A DNA stretch of 64,000 bases from Toxorhynchites rutilus septentrionalis (taxonomy: Eukaryota; Arthropoda; Insecta; Diptera; Culicidae). Location: NCBI RefSeq assembly GCF_029784135.1, contig NC_073746.1, positions 142,480,556-142,544,555 of the forward strand, read 5' to 3'. The translations under genes and the position numbers were made by a program. This document shows, piece by piece, positions 21,980-34,531 of this stretch. The notes below the pieces were generated by a model. That model did not search any database. It worked only from the letters and a program-made list of their open reading frames with translations, and had not been told where the DNA came from. Every line of letters starts with the position of its first letter. The first letter of the stretch is position 1.

Positions 21980-22790
21980 TTGTTAGTCTACGAAAGCTTT
22001 GGAAAAACAGAAATGAATCGATCTTTTTTTTCTCGATATTTTTGTCTACTACATCTACACAGATCTAGTTAAACGTAATTCTAAGTATACGTAAAATATT
22101 TCAAAACTAGAAACTTAGAGCCGTTGAATTCCATCTTCATGCGTGTTTTTTTCACAAAGTTGCATCATTTCGAAAATCACCTGAAAATTTCGAAATGATT
22201 TTGGCGTACCGCCAATGTCGATGTCTTTTTTCCTGTCCACTGTGTCGCGATTATCGCTTTAGAAAAATCATCCAAGCGACGTGCTTCACCTGTATTTAAT
22301 CATTCAAATGTCTGTTCGAGCATCGTTTTGCACAAATTGGTTTAAAAATATAAATAACCTAAACTAGCATTTTGGGCGTTTTACCACTGCGCAAGCTATT
22401 CGAATAGCTTGTGTCGATATTCACAAGGGATAATATACCTGTACAGATTTTCGAGAAAACTATTTCGAAATCAATTGGGTGATAGAAATGATGAATGAAT
22501 TTCTTATCATTTTGAAGGTTTAACAGGTGTCGAATTGAAGGGGTTGTGTCTAGGATTCGGTCGAATTTTTAGAGTAGGTTTATGAAGCTATTTCAGCCAA
22601 TCCGCTTGTTTATCACTTCGGATACTATTCAAGAATGCATCGAAATTTTAAATAAATCTTTAGCAGGAAGTTTTACTATTTCATCAAAAGTAAAGCAATA
22701 TTCGTCAATCATAACCTGCAGGATATCGATAAAAGTTATAATTTGATGATTGGTTGTACCTTGAATTACGTGCTTTCAATCTATACATAT
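21980..22790. other. No gene or repeat recognised
   Basis: AT-rich sequence with no open frame of note, no recognised transposon terminus and no RNA gene. Confidence 0.4.
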
Positions 22791-23381
22791 ACTAGCTGAC
22801 CCGGCAAACTTCGTCCCGCCCAAAATTTGTTTTTTGTTATCAATACCTTCAAACATTCACGTTTTCTTACTATGAGCAAGTTTATGGGTCCAATCGCAAA
22901 CCTGTACATTGATTAATCTTCTAATTGACCCCGTTGAATTTACCATTTAATATAAAATTCCTAGTATTTCTAACAAAACAGTTTCATTTCTATGGCAGAC
23001 CTCCCCCCTCCCCTCTTCCGAAAGGTAGGAGGAGTGTTGAACCACCTTAGAAATGTTTCTTGCTCCCTAAAACCTCCACATGCCAAATATGGTTCAGTTT
23101 GCTCGATTAGTTCTTGAATTATGCAGAAATGAATGCTTCATTTGTATGGCAGTAGGCAGTCGAGAATTAATCAAGCAAATGAAACGAAATTTGGCATGTG
23201 GAGGTTTTAGGGTGCAATAAATATTTCTATGTTGGTTAGACACTTCACCCCCCTCTCTAAGGGGGGGCTGCCATACAAATGAAACACAAATTTCTGCATT
23301 ACTCGAGAATTAATCAAGCAAATGAAATTAAATTTGGCATGTGGAGGTTTTAGGGTGCAATAAATTTTTCTATGTTGGTTA

Positions 23382-23542
23382 AATTTTTTTTTTTTCTATA
23401 TCTGTATTATAGTGACTTTCAACACTTTTGGCTGGTTCGTCACTTTTTACTTCCAATTTTGGAAGAATGTTGGGAGTGAGAATTGAACTCGTGATCTTCA
23501 GCGTGAGAGGTATGGATGTTACCACTACGCCAGATCGGCTCC
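23382..23542 (-). mobile_element. tRNA-derived SINE with 10-bp TSD
   Basis: On the minus strand it starts GGAGCCGATCTGGCGTAGTG, containing an A-box-like TGGCGTAGTGG, followed by a B-box-like GAGTTCAATTC, and it ends in a poly-A tract (poly-T on the plus strand, 23384-23395). A perfect 10-bp target duplication ATGTTGGTTA lies at 23372-23381 and 23543-23552. It interrupts a mini-me unit whose intact sisters read CTATGTTGGTTAGACACTTC. It is not a functional tRNA gene: no cloverleaf with anticodon and acceptor stem can be closed. Confidence 0.85.
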
Positions 23543-23604
23543 ATGTTGGTTAGATACTTCACCCCTCTCTCTAAGGGGGGGCTGCCATACAAATGAAACA
23601 CAAA

Positions 23605-24807
23605 GGGTCTGGCCGGGTAAGGGAGTAAAAAGTGCCCCCAAACCAAATCACTAGCTGTATGGCAAATATTGTAAAAGATATTAAATAAGAAATTTTTGCG
23701 GTTTATTTGAACCCCTATGTGGTTTGACGTAGGATCTATAGTGAAAAACGTACTTTTTCGTTTATTTCACGCCATCCTCAAAAGATCCGAGATAAAAATT
23801 TGAAAAAAATACTGACTGTGCATCTTACTACGGTGTATCAAGAAAAATTACAAAAAAAAAAAATTCATCAAAAATTTTCAAATTTTGAAATTTTTTTTTT
23901 TTTTGGGATTTAGAGATTCAGTACTACTCTAATTCATATTTAAATGTGTTTCTACGACTTTTCTAGATATGTGTGATTTTTTTCAGATTTTTTTCAGTGT
24001 TGTGCGGTATCAAAAAATATTTTTTTTTATATTTCCAAAGAATGGTTAGGTAAGAGAGTAAAAAGTGCCCCTAAACCAAATCACCAAACCTCTATGTGGT
24101 TTGACGTAGGATCTATAGTGAAAAACGTACTTTTTCGTTTATTTCACGCCATCCTCAATAGATCCGAGATAAAAATTTGAAAAAATACTGAATGTGCATC
24201 TCACCACGGTGTATCAAGAAAAATTATCAAAAAAAAATTTTTCTAATGTTTTCAATTGTTAGATTAAAATTAAAAAAAACAAATCTGATTTGTGGTCTGA
24301 AAGTTATACTTATTTTTTCAAAATTTCAAAATGCCAGAAAATCTATAAAATTTTTTTGTACTGTGTATTTCTTCTATTATTTTATTTTTATTATTAGATA
24401 TTTGAAAAAAAACAGCATGAAGATATTTATCAATCTAGAAAAGCTGTAAGAGCACATTTAAATATGAATTAGAGTAGTACTGAATTTCAAAATCCCAAAA
24501 TTTTTTTTTCAGAATTTCAATATTTTTTTAGTACTAAAATTTTTGATGAAATTTTTTTTGATAATTTTTCTTGATACACCATGGTAAGATGCACATTCAG
24601 TATTTTTTACAAATTTTTATCTCGGATCTATTTGAGGATGGCGTGAAATAAACGAAAAAGTACGTTTTTCACTATAGATCCTACGTCAAACCACATAGGG
24701 GTTCAACTAACCGCCAAAATTTCTTATTTAATATCCTTTACAATATTTGCCATACAGCTAGTGATTTGGTTTAGGGGCACTTTTTACTCCCTTACCCGGC
24801 CAGGCCC
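23605..24807. mobile_element. 1.2-kb foldback/MITE element with 250-bp inverted arms
   Basis: The left arm starts GGGTCTGGCCGGGTAAGGGA and the right arm ends with its near complement TCCCTTACCCGGCCAGGCCC. Pairing continues for about 250 bp (for example GGTTTGACGTAGGATCTATA at about 23715 and TATAGATCCTACGTCAAACC at about 24675). A third partial arm sits inside at 24047-24240. The host words CACAAA and TTTCTGCATTACTCGAG rejoin exactly without it, so no target duplication is visible. It is non-coding. Confidence 0.8.
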
Positions 24808-25912
24808 TTTCTGCATTACTCGAGAATTAATCAAGCAAATGAAACGAAATTTGGCATGTGGAGGTTTTAGGGTGCAATAAATATTTCTATGTTGGTTAGA
24901 CACTTCACCCCCCTCTCTAAGGGGGGGCTGCCATACAAATGAAACAAAAATTTCTGCATTACCCGAGAATCAAAGTTTTAGGCTGTAATAAATGTTTTCA
25001 CAGTGATTAGTTGCTTCTCCCCCCTCTCTAAGGGGGGGGGGGGGCGGTGTGTTTTTCTGCCATACAAATGAAATACAAATTTCTACATAACTCGAGAATT
25101 AATGAAGCAAATGCAACCAAATTAGGAATCTGGAGGTTTTAGGGTGCAATAAATGTTTCTATGGTGGTTAGATAATCCACCCCCCTCTCTAAGGGGGGGG
25201 ATGGTTTTCTGCCATTCAAATGAAACACAAATTTCTACATTACTCGAGAATTAATCGAGCACACGAAACCAAATTAGGTATATGGAGGTTTTAGGGTGCA
25301 ATAAATGTTTTCACGGTAGTTACACACTCCACCCCCCCTTTTTTAATTGGGGGGGGGGGGCTGCCATACAAATGAAACCCAGATTTCTGCATTACTCGAG
25401 AATTAATCAAGCAAATGAAACCAAATTCGGAATGTGGAGGTTTTAGGGTGCAATAAATGATTCTATGGTGGATAGATACTCCTCCTCCCTCTCTTAGGAA
25501 AGGGGGGGGGGGTATTTAGGGGGCACGAAACTTTTCTAAGGTGAATAGACACTCCCCCCCCCCCCTTCTAAGGGGAGAAGAGGAGAGGGGTCTGTCTTTA
25601 GTCTATCATATTTTCTGTATCAAACATTTATTCCATTTAGCGGAGAAACTTGCTATTTGCAAGTGGTTGAAAAATCTTGAACGAGAATTGTGTCTGAAAA
25701 TAATCTGATATTATAATGATGAGTTTTGGTAGAAGTGCTAGGAATTTTTTAGTAAAAGGTAAATTTAACGGGGTCGATTAGAAGATTAATCAATGAACAG
25801 TTCTGCGATTGGACTCATGAACTTGCGCTTAGTAGGAAAACGTGAATGTTTGAAGGTATTGATAACAAAAAACAAATTTTTGGGCGGACGAAGTTTGCTG
25901 GGTCAGCTAGTA

Positions 25913-27919
25913 CTGCATAAATGCAATACATAGATAATTTTTATTATTGAATAAAGACGATTAATTAATTGAAGAGGTTTGTGTTTAGTTAAGAGTGCGT
26001 CAAACTGAGTTTTTCAACGGTGCCATTTACATGCTATGGGAACAAAACCAAACCAATAGTGAATACATTGTTTTTCAGATAACACAAACTCGCTGTCCAA
26101 CTCAATTGATTCGGACAACAGCGCACGAAACATGCGTGCAAATCAGACGATCTACGAACCGATAAGGGGATGCATTAATCATTTTCTCCTTGTCAACATC
26201 TGCAAAATCACTTTCGAAGCTACTGTCTACCTGCACTGATTCCGACACCTGTTAAACCTGTCCAGCCTTTTTCGGCCCATCGCTGCCGGCCTGACTTTGC
26301 GGTTTGTACGCAATACATGTGCCTTCCTCTCTCTCCCTATCCATTACAGCTGCAATTGGATTCGCTTGCACCGGTGGCCACATTCGCCCCACATAGAGTT
26401 GGTGGTATTTTGTACTTTTAATTTATAGACTATTATGTTGTCATCGGCGGTTTAATGAAACGGCTCGAAGCATGCAAATGATTACATGCATAATTTACGT
26501 TTTATCAAATGCGAAAAAGTGGGTCTTCCTCCACCCGAAACCGGAAGGAGGGTTTACGGTTGTGTATGTGCGGCTGTTGATGCCTGCTGCTTTCGAAACG
26601 TAGGTATCTATCTTCGTAATTTTCCAGCACGCGTGGGTTTGCCGTATATCCACCATCGGTCTGGCTGGGTGGCAAATAAAACCCGGTTTTATCGCTAACA
26701 ATTAAACGTCTTGCTACCACAAACCACCATCATACACGTCTGACTCTTGTGCCAGAAGTCATGGATTGGTGTATGCTTTGTGGAAACGTTGCTTACACCA
26801 CGAAAACAGTTTGATCAAACGTGACTAATGAAACGCGCCCGCATTCGATGCACTTGCTGGTGGCGTTGTTTATGGCTGTAATCGTCATTCGATGGGGGCA
26901 TTTGCGAGGATTAATTGGGTGAATAGGTAAACTAATGGTTTTTCGAATGGTGTTCCGATAGACAAGCCTTTTCTTTTTCAAAGACACCAACTATTATCAC
27001 AAAGCGAGTATCGTTCGAGAACCGTTTCAATTCCACCTCATTCAATAAGTGTAAAACTTCGAACATTTTAGTTTAAGACTATTTTGTATCAATACATAGT
27101 TGCTCTGAACTCGTGAATACGCACCTTGCAGTTTTTTCTACTCCACGGGGGTTCGTTAGAGTGGTTTCAAAAACCGCAAAACTAGTATAGCAAACGTCTC
27201 ACGCCTGATCTGCATCGCAATCCTACGACTGCAGTTGCATCAATCGATCCGATCGATCTCGTGGTGAGTCAGCAAAAAAAACGTGTCCGCACGGCAGGGG
27301 GCAATTTAGCGCTGACAGGATGTAGGCTTCTTGCGTTGATTAATGATCTGTGTCGTGAACCAGAATTCGACGCTATCTGACATAATCATACTTGTAGGAA
27401 GTTGCGGAGCAATATGAAGAGCAAGTGGTTTTGCGTTCAATATATCACCCGATGATAAGCTGAGATAAGGAAAGCATCCGGAAGAAATTGAAAACCTGCC
27501 ACGAAAAACAAAACGGAAACAAAACTCGATTCACATTATCCTACCCCTCATTCACATTCGTTCCACAGTGATCGAAGCGTGGCGATCACCTCGAGGGAAA
27601 TGTCAACATGAACATTTTAAGGCAGCAAAAAGTTGCTCACAACATTGTAACGAAACCGGCCCGGGAGGCAAACCGTTTTTATGGAATTGCTGAATGAAAA
27701 TAAAGACTAAAATCACTATGGCTGGAAGCTAGTGGCTTTTCCTTTCTTGAAGCGGCTCGGAGTGATGGACAAGAATTAAGAGAAAGTCAGTTATTCTTAT
27801 GAATTGGGAGTTTAGGGGAGGGGGATCGTCAACCAATTCCCTAAATGGCGGAGACCATAAATATTGTCTAATGCCAAAAACTAAAGTTTTTTGGCAACCA
27901 GCAACAGATTAGAAATATA
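25913..27919. other. Apparently unique DNA, no gene recognised
   Basis: Base composition is less AT-biased than in neighbouring repeats, and I recognise no element termini. The three overlapping frames at 26486-26720, on both strands, are without motifs. Together with 52446-53442 it would form one uninterrupted locus if nest B were absent, so this is the best candidate for native host DNA. Confidence 0.45.
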
Positions 27920-28562
27920 TAGGGTAAGTGTACCAATTATGGAGGACATATGTCACCAATTTGCAGAAAATGGCGAATAAATACTCTATTTTAGATCAAA
28001 AGTATACAAAAGTATACGTTTTCTAGCAGTTTGAACTCTGTTCTTGAAGATTCTCACTGATATTTCCATGATTATTCGAATAAATTGGGTAAAAACATGT
28101 TTGAAAATGTCACTTCCATGTACCCATTACGGTGATAGTGTTCCTTTAGTTTCGTAATAAATGTACCTATTATGGTAATAGTCGATGTCACATGGAAAAA
28201 ATGTTAATAGGATTGAAATAATACGACAATAATAATTTTTAATTAAAACTTTGCCTCTAAATCTTATTCCTAGTATGCAATACTGTGTCGTTAATTCTAC
28301 ACTCGACAACAAATTATGGGAACAAAGCGCGAAGCCGAAATTTTAAGTAATTTTAGAAATGTTGTAACCTGAGAGAGAGGAGCCAGCTGAATGACAGATA
28401 GTTTGTTTTCTTCTTATTCTTTTTACTAATTCTCATCAAGAAAATTCAAATCGGACAATTTCAATCAAGCATGTTGTTGTCATTCATTTATAAGAAAAGT
28501 GTTGAAACTTGACGTGAACTTTTGTTTGTGAGATCATTTGTGCGTTTTCATCCGCGATTTTA

Positions 28563-28704
28563 TTTTTGACTTAGGACTACGCCTAACAGGAATATATGGG
28601 GGATAAAAATTTGAGCACTTACATGATCAGGAAATAATAGAATATGTACCAGGTCAGCCCACATCATGACTTCCAGCAGCATCGGCTCATTCGAACAAGT
28701 TTTT
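28563..28704 (+). mobile_element. Partial terminus of the GACGTGGGACTACGTC MITE family
   Basis: TTTTTGACTTAGGACTACGCC then AGGAATATATGGGGG at 28563 is a diverged copy of the left terminus at 28705, lying directly upstream of it in the same orientation. Only the end is present. Confidence 0.6.
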
Positions 28705-28983
28705 GACGTGGGACTACGTCTAACCGGAGTATATGGGGGTGAAATGAAAACCTAAACACAGAACATGCAGGAAAAAATGCAAGACTTCGAATGCTTATAA
28801 CTCGAACATTTCTTAATAGTTCGGAAAGATGCTTGCATCAATTGGTAGGAAATATTTCTACGCATCTTTCACAATGAATAAAATGTTATTTTTCATGAAA
28901 TAAACAATTGAATAACTGTGAAATGCCAAGCGTCATCTAAACACCCTAACTGCCTCGATTTGATTGGCCGGATTTACGATTTC

Positions 28984-29375
28984 CCCAACACAGACGTCAA
29001 AACCAAGCAGCCTGGAGAAATCGGCATTGCAAAAACATGCAAGCAGTGGGTATTTTTGTTCTCATCGAAATATGTTCCCTAACACAGACTTCAAAATCAA
29101 TGTACCTGGGAGAATCCGCTTTGCGAATACATGCAAGTTGGGGATAGTTTTGTTCACAAGGTAATGTGTCTCCCTAACACGGACATCAAAACCAAGGTGC
29201 CTAGGGAACAGGCATGTCTAGGGGAGTCCGCTTTGCAAATACATTCAAGTTGGGGGTGCTTAAGGAGATTCGTATTGCAAATACATGTAAGTTAGGAAAA
29301 CTTTTGTGTATTTACCTAACATGGAGTTGAAAACCAAGGTACCTGGGGAAATTCGCTCTGCAAGTACAAGTAGGG
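28984..29375 (+). repeat. Tandem array, unit about 94 bp, inside the MITE
   Basis: Units starting at about 28984, 29078, 29170 and 29307 share CCCTAACAC(A/G)GAC, TCAAAACCAAGGT.CCTGGG, GAATCCGCTTTGCAAATACA and TGCAAGTTGGGG. Outlying degenerate starts occur at 29822 and 30003. Variation between units is substantial. Confidence 0.75.
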
Positions 29376-30135
29376 GAGATGGAGGTACGACGGACATGTT
29401 AAGAAAAAATTCAGTTGTATCTTTGAAAACTCATGTTTTCCAAAACTTAAAAGCAGTTTCTTACAGTTATATATACCGGTTTTCGAAATAATTCGCCAAA
29501 TGTTTTAGAAAAATGTGTTTTTTTACTGAAATTAAAACAAGCCGAAAAGTAGAATATTTTTATCGATGCGGGTATAATGGACACGTAGTGAAGGGAATAT
29601 GGACACGTCAATAATATGCGAAGCGTAGAAGTTTATCGCTCGCGAGAGGAATAATTTCGCTCTCTCCCAGTGTTTGTGCGTCCAGTAACTGAAATAGAAC
29701 AAAAAGAAAAAGCAATATAAAAAAGAGTTCAATATTCTTCCCTTCACTTTCTATCATGCATCTTACCCGCGGTTCCCCTACTTTTCTATTCACTGTTCTC
29801 TGTGCAGACTAAAATATGTTTCCCTAACACGTAATACTGAACTGAGGATCCTGGGAAAATCGTCATTTCAGATACTAGAGGCGAATTAACTTACAAGATT
29901 AAAGTATAGTATTCAAAGTGAAAGTTGAAATTGTTGATCCATTTTGATTCATGCCGGGAGTATTTCTGTACCCACATTTTTTTTTGCACCCCGAAATATG
30001 TGTCTAACACGAACTACAAAAGCGGATACGAACACAACGCTTTGGCTCGGCTATTCAAGACTGCATTGGAAGATATGTCTTCATATCTTCTGATCACTGA
30101 ATTTCTACGCATACCGTTTGATGATTAGGCAAAAT

Positions 30136-30420
30136 CTTCTTCTTCTTCAATGGCACTAACGTTCCTAGAGGAACTTCGCCGTCTCAACGTAGTATTACTT
30201 GCGTCATTTTTATTAGTACTTAGTTAAGATTTCTATGCCAAATAACACGCCTTGAATGCATTCTGAGTGGCAAGCTCTAGAATACGCGTGATCACAGTGC
30301 AAGTCGGAGGAAATTTCTTTGACGAAAAATTCCCCCGACCAGAACGGGAATCGAAACCGAATACCCGGCATGTTAGTTATGACGCTAACCACTCGGCCAC
30401 GGGAGCACAAATTTAAAATG
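30136..30420 (-). mobile_element. Full-length Feilai-like SINE with 9-bp TSD
   Basis: On the minus strand the head reads GTGCTCCCGTGGCCGAGTGG, an A-box-like GTGGCCGAGTGGTTAGCG, then a B-box-like GGTTTCGATTCCCG, followed by the SINE body and a (GAA)n-type tail (CTTCTTCTTC on the plus strand). The flanking duplication AGGCAAAAT lies at 30127-30135 and 30421-30429. The tRNA-like head resembles a Ser/Leu-type tRNA but is part of the SINE and not a tRNA gene. The layout resembles the Aedes Feilai family; that family name is from memory. Confidence 0.88.
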
Positions 30421-31107
30421 AGGCAAAATGCTGTTATCAAATTTACTCGTAGCGAAAAACATAATCTATTACAATGCATGATTTGGTGTTAGATGGAATT
30501 TGTTCAATTTCTTTACTTACAAAGCAAATATGTTGAATTCGAAATTGTTTCATTCTATCAATAATCTAATCAATACAAACAAATGATTACTACGCCAAAG
30601 AAAGTCCCACGTCGACCTTGCGGTTATATCTTAGATATAACCCACCCATTTTTTTTTTTACTTTTGATAATTCCGATATAGTTGTCTAAAAGAACTATTT
30701 CGATGATTTCTAAAAACTATCCGAAATAAGAAGTAAACTGATTTTTATGATTTGCTTACCGGTGGAGTTCTTGTGTGAATTAATGGGTGTTTTGCGCTCA
30801 TTTGTGACTTTTTCCGATCGTTCATTCAATTTTCGTGAATTCTTTCATTCTTTAACTGGTTCCAGTTTGATTTATTGCTGCAAGCTCGGTGAATCGATTT
30901 TTGCAATGTGAGCCATAATTGTATATTCTCCGATACAATTTGAATATGCAGCGTATGTGGAATATACAAAATAAGCGCTAATCTCCCAATGAAAAGAGTC
31001 AACATTGATTTCTCCCAGGTGCATTTTGAGGGAATTTTGTTTGTGTCCGATGGAAATAAGAATAGGTTCCATCAAAATGATGCTGTGTCTGCATTCTTAA
31101 TAAGCAC

Positions 31108-32717
31108 TATAATCTAAGGAACTGGAGTTCCCTAGATGCTTGCTATGAAGGCAAGACTTTTCGCTCGTCCTCTCTCGAGCGCTTCGTGATTAATCTAGGG
31201 AACTTATTTCCCTAGATGTCGGCAATTGAGGCCTGAGAATCACGGTTTAAATTTATTAAAGCCAGGGATCTATTTCCCTGGACTTGGTTGGTCTCTTATG
31301 GGCTAAGCCCCTTTGCGTGAACAAATCCCGGCTAGGGCAGCCACAAAACTTCAACCTCTTCCGGCTCCAGTGCGGTCCGGTGAAGCGAAGCAAATGGTCT
31401 GCTTTTCGGATTGGGATTTGTTCCTTTTGGTTATACCTTTTATAGCGTGGCGCCTGGTTGCCAACGCTTGGGTGTATCCGGATTCTGATGCGTGACGCCT
31501 GGTTGTCAACGCTTGGTGGATTTTCGGATCACGAATTGAACTTTGAACTACGAACTTTGATTTTGAACTAACGAATTAGACTTCTGATTTGAACTGTTTG
31601 ATTTGAACTGTTTGATTTGAACTGTGAAATTGAACTCAACAATTGGACTCAACAATTGGACTGACTTATTTCCGTCCTGACTTAGACTATATATACAATT
31701 TTTAAGGGAGAGAACAATCTCCCTTTCCTATTCTCACAGATAACCAACCACGTGGTTATCTGCCCTCGAATTTCTCAGCGTGGGATTTTTCCCAGCTGTT
31801 TCCTACTCAGATAGCCGAAACACATCGGTTATCTGTATTTACCACATGGAACCTTTTCCACTTGTTTGTGGCCCTATGCTTCTCCCGTCATTCGCGCTTA
31901 TCTCTGGTGCGCCGAAGAGGACGGGTCCTAAACAAATTAGTGCGCTTCGCGCATGTTTACGCCTATCGTAAAACATATGCCTGATTATTTTTCCCGCCTG
32001 TTCTGTGCGGTCCTAATCTAATCTACCAGCGTGAGAATTTCTGTTTCTCTTCCTCCACTACGCCACCGCGTAGAGTCCCAAACAAACATATGCCCTAAAT
32101 TGCGTGCGTCATAAATTTACGCCGCTTATCGCTTAAACGCATGCGTTTAGCGTCCTATTTGGTCTTCGGTCCTTCGCTCTCAAGCGATAAGGCGCGAGAC
32201 CATGCGGTTAGCAATTAGGTTTTGACTCCCACATGGGAATCTAAATAAACGCTGTGGTTTACACGCCTTTTCCTTTTTCGGCCCTTCGCACATTTCATGC
32301 GATAAGGCACGAACCTAACTTTGCTAATTGCCGTCATTAAATATTTATTTTTGTCTGGCTCCCGGTCTGGGCCGCACTTGATCAAACTAGCACCCCTTGG
32401 GTGGCCCGGTGCTCTCGCTTGGGTCTTATCTAAACTCATAAGGCTCGGATGTAAAAACATCTGGCACGGTAATCTTGTTGGAAGCTAAAGACGGAAGAGA
32501 AACAGTCCCTTTTCGCTGGTATTGATTTTTATTTGCGCCTGTTGCGCTTATCTCATACAGACCCAGGCTGAGTCAAAACAGATGCTCGCCTGAATCTGTT
32601 TACAAATAAATTTGTTCTTCTCTATAATTGCCAAATGCGCTACAATATCAAAATTTACATTGCGCCTGGAAGCGCTCCTATCTTTTTATTATTTTCAATT
32701 TTACTGGGTCCGTAACA
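31108..32717 (-). repeat. BEL 3' LTR
   Basis: 1610 bp, same length as the copy at 46190-47799, and every translated shadow frame is identical between the two, so the sequence appears identical. On the minus strand it starts TGTTACGGACC and ends CTTAGATTATA. It contains short internal repeats such as GATTTGAACTGTTT (about 31590-31625). It holds no genes; the small frames inside are not coding. Confidence 0.92.
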
Positions 32718-32830
32718 TTCCGGCCCTGATAAATCAACTAGATTTATAAATTCTGGAACGGACCCTATGCTATCTGTATCTTATGTATAGAGTTGTTACA
32801 TTATTTCGGAAGTTTCAATTTATTTTACAT
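32718..32830 (-). other. BEL 3' internal remnant next to the LTR
   Basis: The 113 bp between the BEL 3' LTR and the inserted gypsy element. On the minus strand it ends TCAGGGCCGGAA directly before the LTR, which would serve as the polypurine tract for plus-strand priming. It ends at ACAT, the gypsy target duplication. Confidence 0.6.
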
Positions 32831-33452
32831 TGTAGTATGATTTCAAACCCCGTTCCAAAGTCCATCTTAAAACTCCCAATATACAAATTATCCTTCTCCT
32901 CATAAGCAGTTGATTGTTTCAAAATAAATGACTCATGCGTGGTCACTTCAATTTACGATTCCCACGAAACATTCCTCAAGCGCAACTGCATTATTTCGTT
33001 AATTGTTTTTCTCCCACATTCGTCCATGCCAACATGCGCGGGCGATATGAATGCACCCTTACATCATGTCGCGCGCAGCTAAAGGCAATAAACCAGAAAC
33101 CAAAACAAACCCAGTTCTATTCTGATTAAATACGCGACCGTACACAAAGTCGTCGTGACACTTTACGATTTCCCATGAAATCGATATGCGCGCTTATGAG
33201 CGCAGTAAGCAATTTTATTTCTTGACACCATTCACATCGAACACTGCATTCGATTGATTGGCTATTCCCCTTTGAAATCGACTTGGCTCCTCCCAATGAA
33301 ACTCTCCACAAACTGTTGGCTAAGTTAGCTTAAGACACATGTAACTAGCATTAAGACAGTTCTTGCATGACACTCGACGCGGATGCACGCGTGGAGTGAC
33401 GAGAAATGAATAAAACCCTTTTTGAATAAAAGTATAAAGCAAATATAAGACA
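32831..33452 (+). repeat. gypsy 5' LTR
   Basis: 622 bp starting TGTAGTATGATTTCAAACC and ending AAATATAAGACA. It appears identical to 41296-41917, which implies recent insertion. It should carry the element's promoter, but I did not identify a certain TATA box or initiator. Confidence 0.93.
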
Positions 33453-33470
33453 TGGCGACCGTGAAATTAA
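33453..33470 (+). promoter_or_regulatory. gypsy primer-binding site
   Basis: TGGCGACCGTGA begins directly after the 5' LTR. This matches the tRNA-Arg-type primer sites described for 412/mdg1-like elements, where the tRNA 3' end primes minus-strand DNA synthesis. The assignment of the tRNA is from memory. Confidence 0.7.
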
Positions 33471-34531
33471 ACCTGCAATCTTCGGAAGTGATTTATGTGA
33501 AGAATATTGAAAATAAGTACAAGGCCGCGTGTGATGAACAATATTGGTGATGTGAACAATATTATTGGCATTACAATATAAACTATATAATTACATGGCG
33601 AGTGGTAAACTTGAGTGCAATTACCGCCACAGCTCAATGGAAAAGCCAAAATAAAAGTATGAGAAGAAAAGTTAAGGAAAGGGAGAAAAATCCCCGAAGT
33701 TTGTGTAATCAACTTTAGCGCAGACTGAAAAAAAAAATATATATGAAATATATATTTATTATGGACAACTGGACAAGCTTAAATAGTGAATATTAAGTGT
33801 CGTGCCAACAGGCGAGTGATAATTCGAACAGCAAACATTGGAACAATAGCGAAATCTAAACAAATAGTGCTGGGAGAAATTCAAAAAGTGTTACAAACAA
33901 TGTGATCGGAAAAGTGCCAGAAAAGCGGTGTAATATAAATACTGACACTGAATAGGAGGGAAACAAAATAAAAAAAAAAAAACTCCTTACGAAAATAATT
34001 TCAATGAAGATCAAACCAAAAGTGCTGGGAGAAAATCAACAGAGACAACTTATTTTCCCATGTGAATAAAATGAAAAGTTAACCTTAATAAGGAGAAACA
34101 GCAAGAGCAGCAGCGGAAAGTGTAACGCGAAGATAAATGAACAGAAGCAGGAACATCGGAAGGCGAGACCATTGTCAGCAATAAGGAACTGACAGGCGGG
34201 ACCAACAGAGAGCAGAAGGAGCTAAATCTGGAATGAAACCGACGATATGAAGTAAGCAATTGAAACTGATGTATATCAAAATAAAACGTACAGCACTTAT
34301 CGAACTGAACGCATAGGCTAGAATGATTATATGTTTCTTTATGAAGTGTTCGAATTACATACCCTCGGTTACAAAGTATTTATAAAAATTATTTCCAAAT
34401 AATGAGTTTTGATAATAATATATTCGGTATAGAAACAATAAATTTCGATACATTTACCAATGACTATAATGTATAATGCATAATGAAAAACAATGCATGT
34501 AATTAATTGAATATGCTTCGAGAAAGTAGAA
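33471..34531 (+). other. gypsy leader region
   Basis: About 1.06 kb of A-rich sequence separates the primer-binding site from the first small frame. It contains no convincing gene. It is expected to hold packaging signals of the genomic RNA. A long leader with small frames before gag is a known trait of 412/mdg1-type elements. Confidence 0.55.

Larger units (their letters stand above)
22791..25912. mobile_element. Head-to-head inverted pair of mini-me/DINE-like elements
   Basis: The left end ACTAGCTGACCCGGCAAACT at 22791 and the right end AGTTTGCTGGGTCAGCTAGT at 25912 are inverted copies of the same terminus. The left copy is short (22791 to about 23150); the right copy is on the minus strand and longer, with 150-bp units carrying C-run/G-run hairpins at about 23160, 23300, 24820, 24960, 25110, 25260 and 25400. 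The arms remain similar well beyond the terminus (TTGTTATCAATACCTTCAAACATTC and its complement at about 25850). A SINE (23382) and a foldback element (23605) were inserted later. Confidence 0.7.
28705..30617. mobile_element. 1.9-kb TIR element carrying an internal tandem array
   Basis: The left end GACGTGGGACTACGTC at 28705 and the right end AGTCCCACGTCGACC at about 30603-30617 share the inverted core GACGTGGGACT. The first 255 bp and last 180 bp match the short relative at 2446-2888, but here about 1.5 kb of internal sequence intervenes, including a roughly 94-bp tandem array and a SINE. It has no coding capacity. Confidence 0.7.

Noticed and set aside
30340..30420. Possible tRNA gene (GTGGCCGAGTGGTTAGCG with a B-box)
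   Set aside because: The tRNA-like part is the head of a SINE with body, tail and target duplication; the acceptor stem and anticodon arm do not form a complete tRNA.
31313..32460. Frames of 60-81 codons repeated identically at 46395-47542
   Set aside because: They are duplicated only because they lie in the two BEL LTRs; no motif or coding bias supports them.
32935..33311. Frames of 64 and 61 codons repeated at 41400-41776
   Set aside because: They lie in the gypsy LTRs and are identical because the LTRs are.
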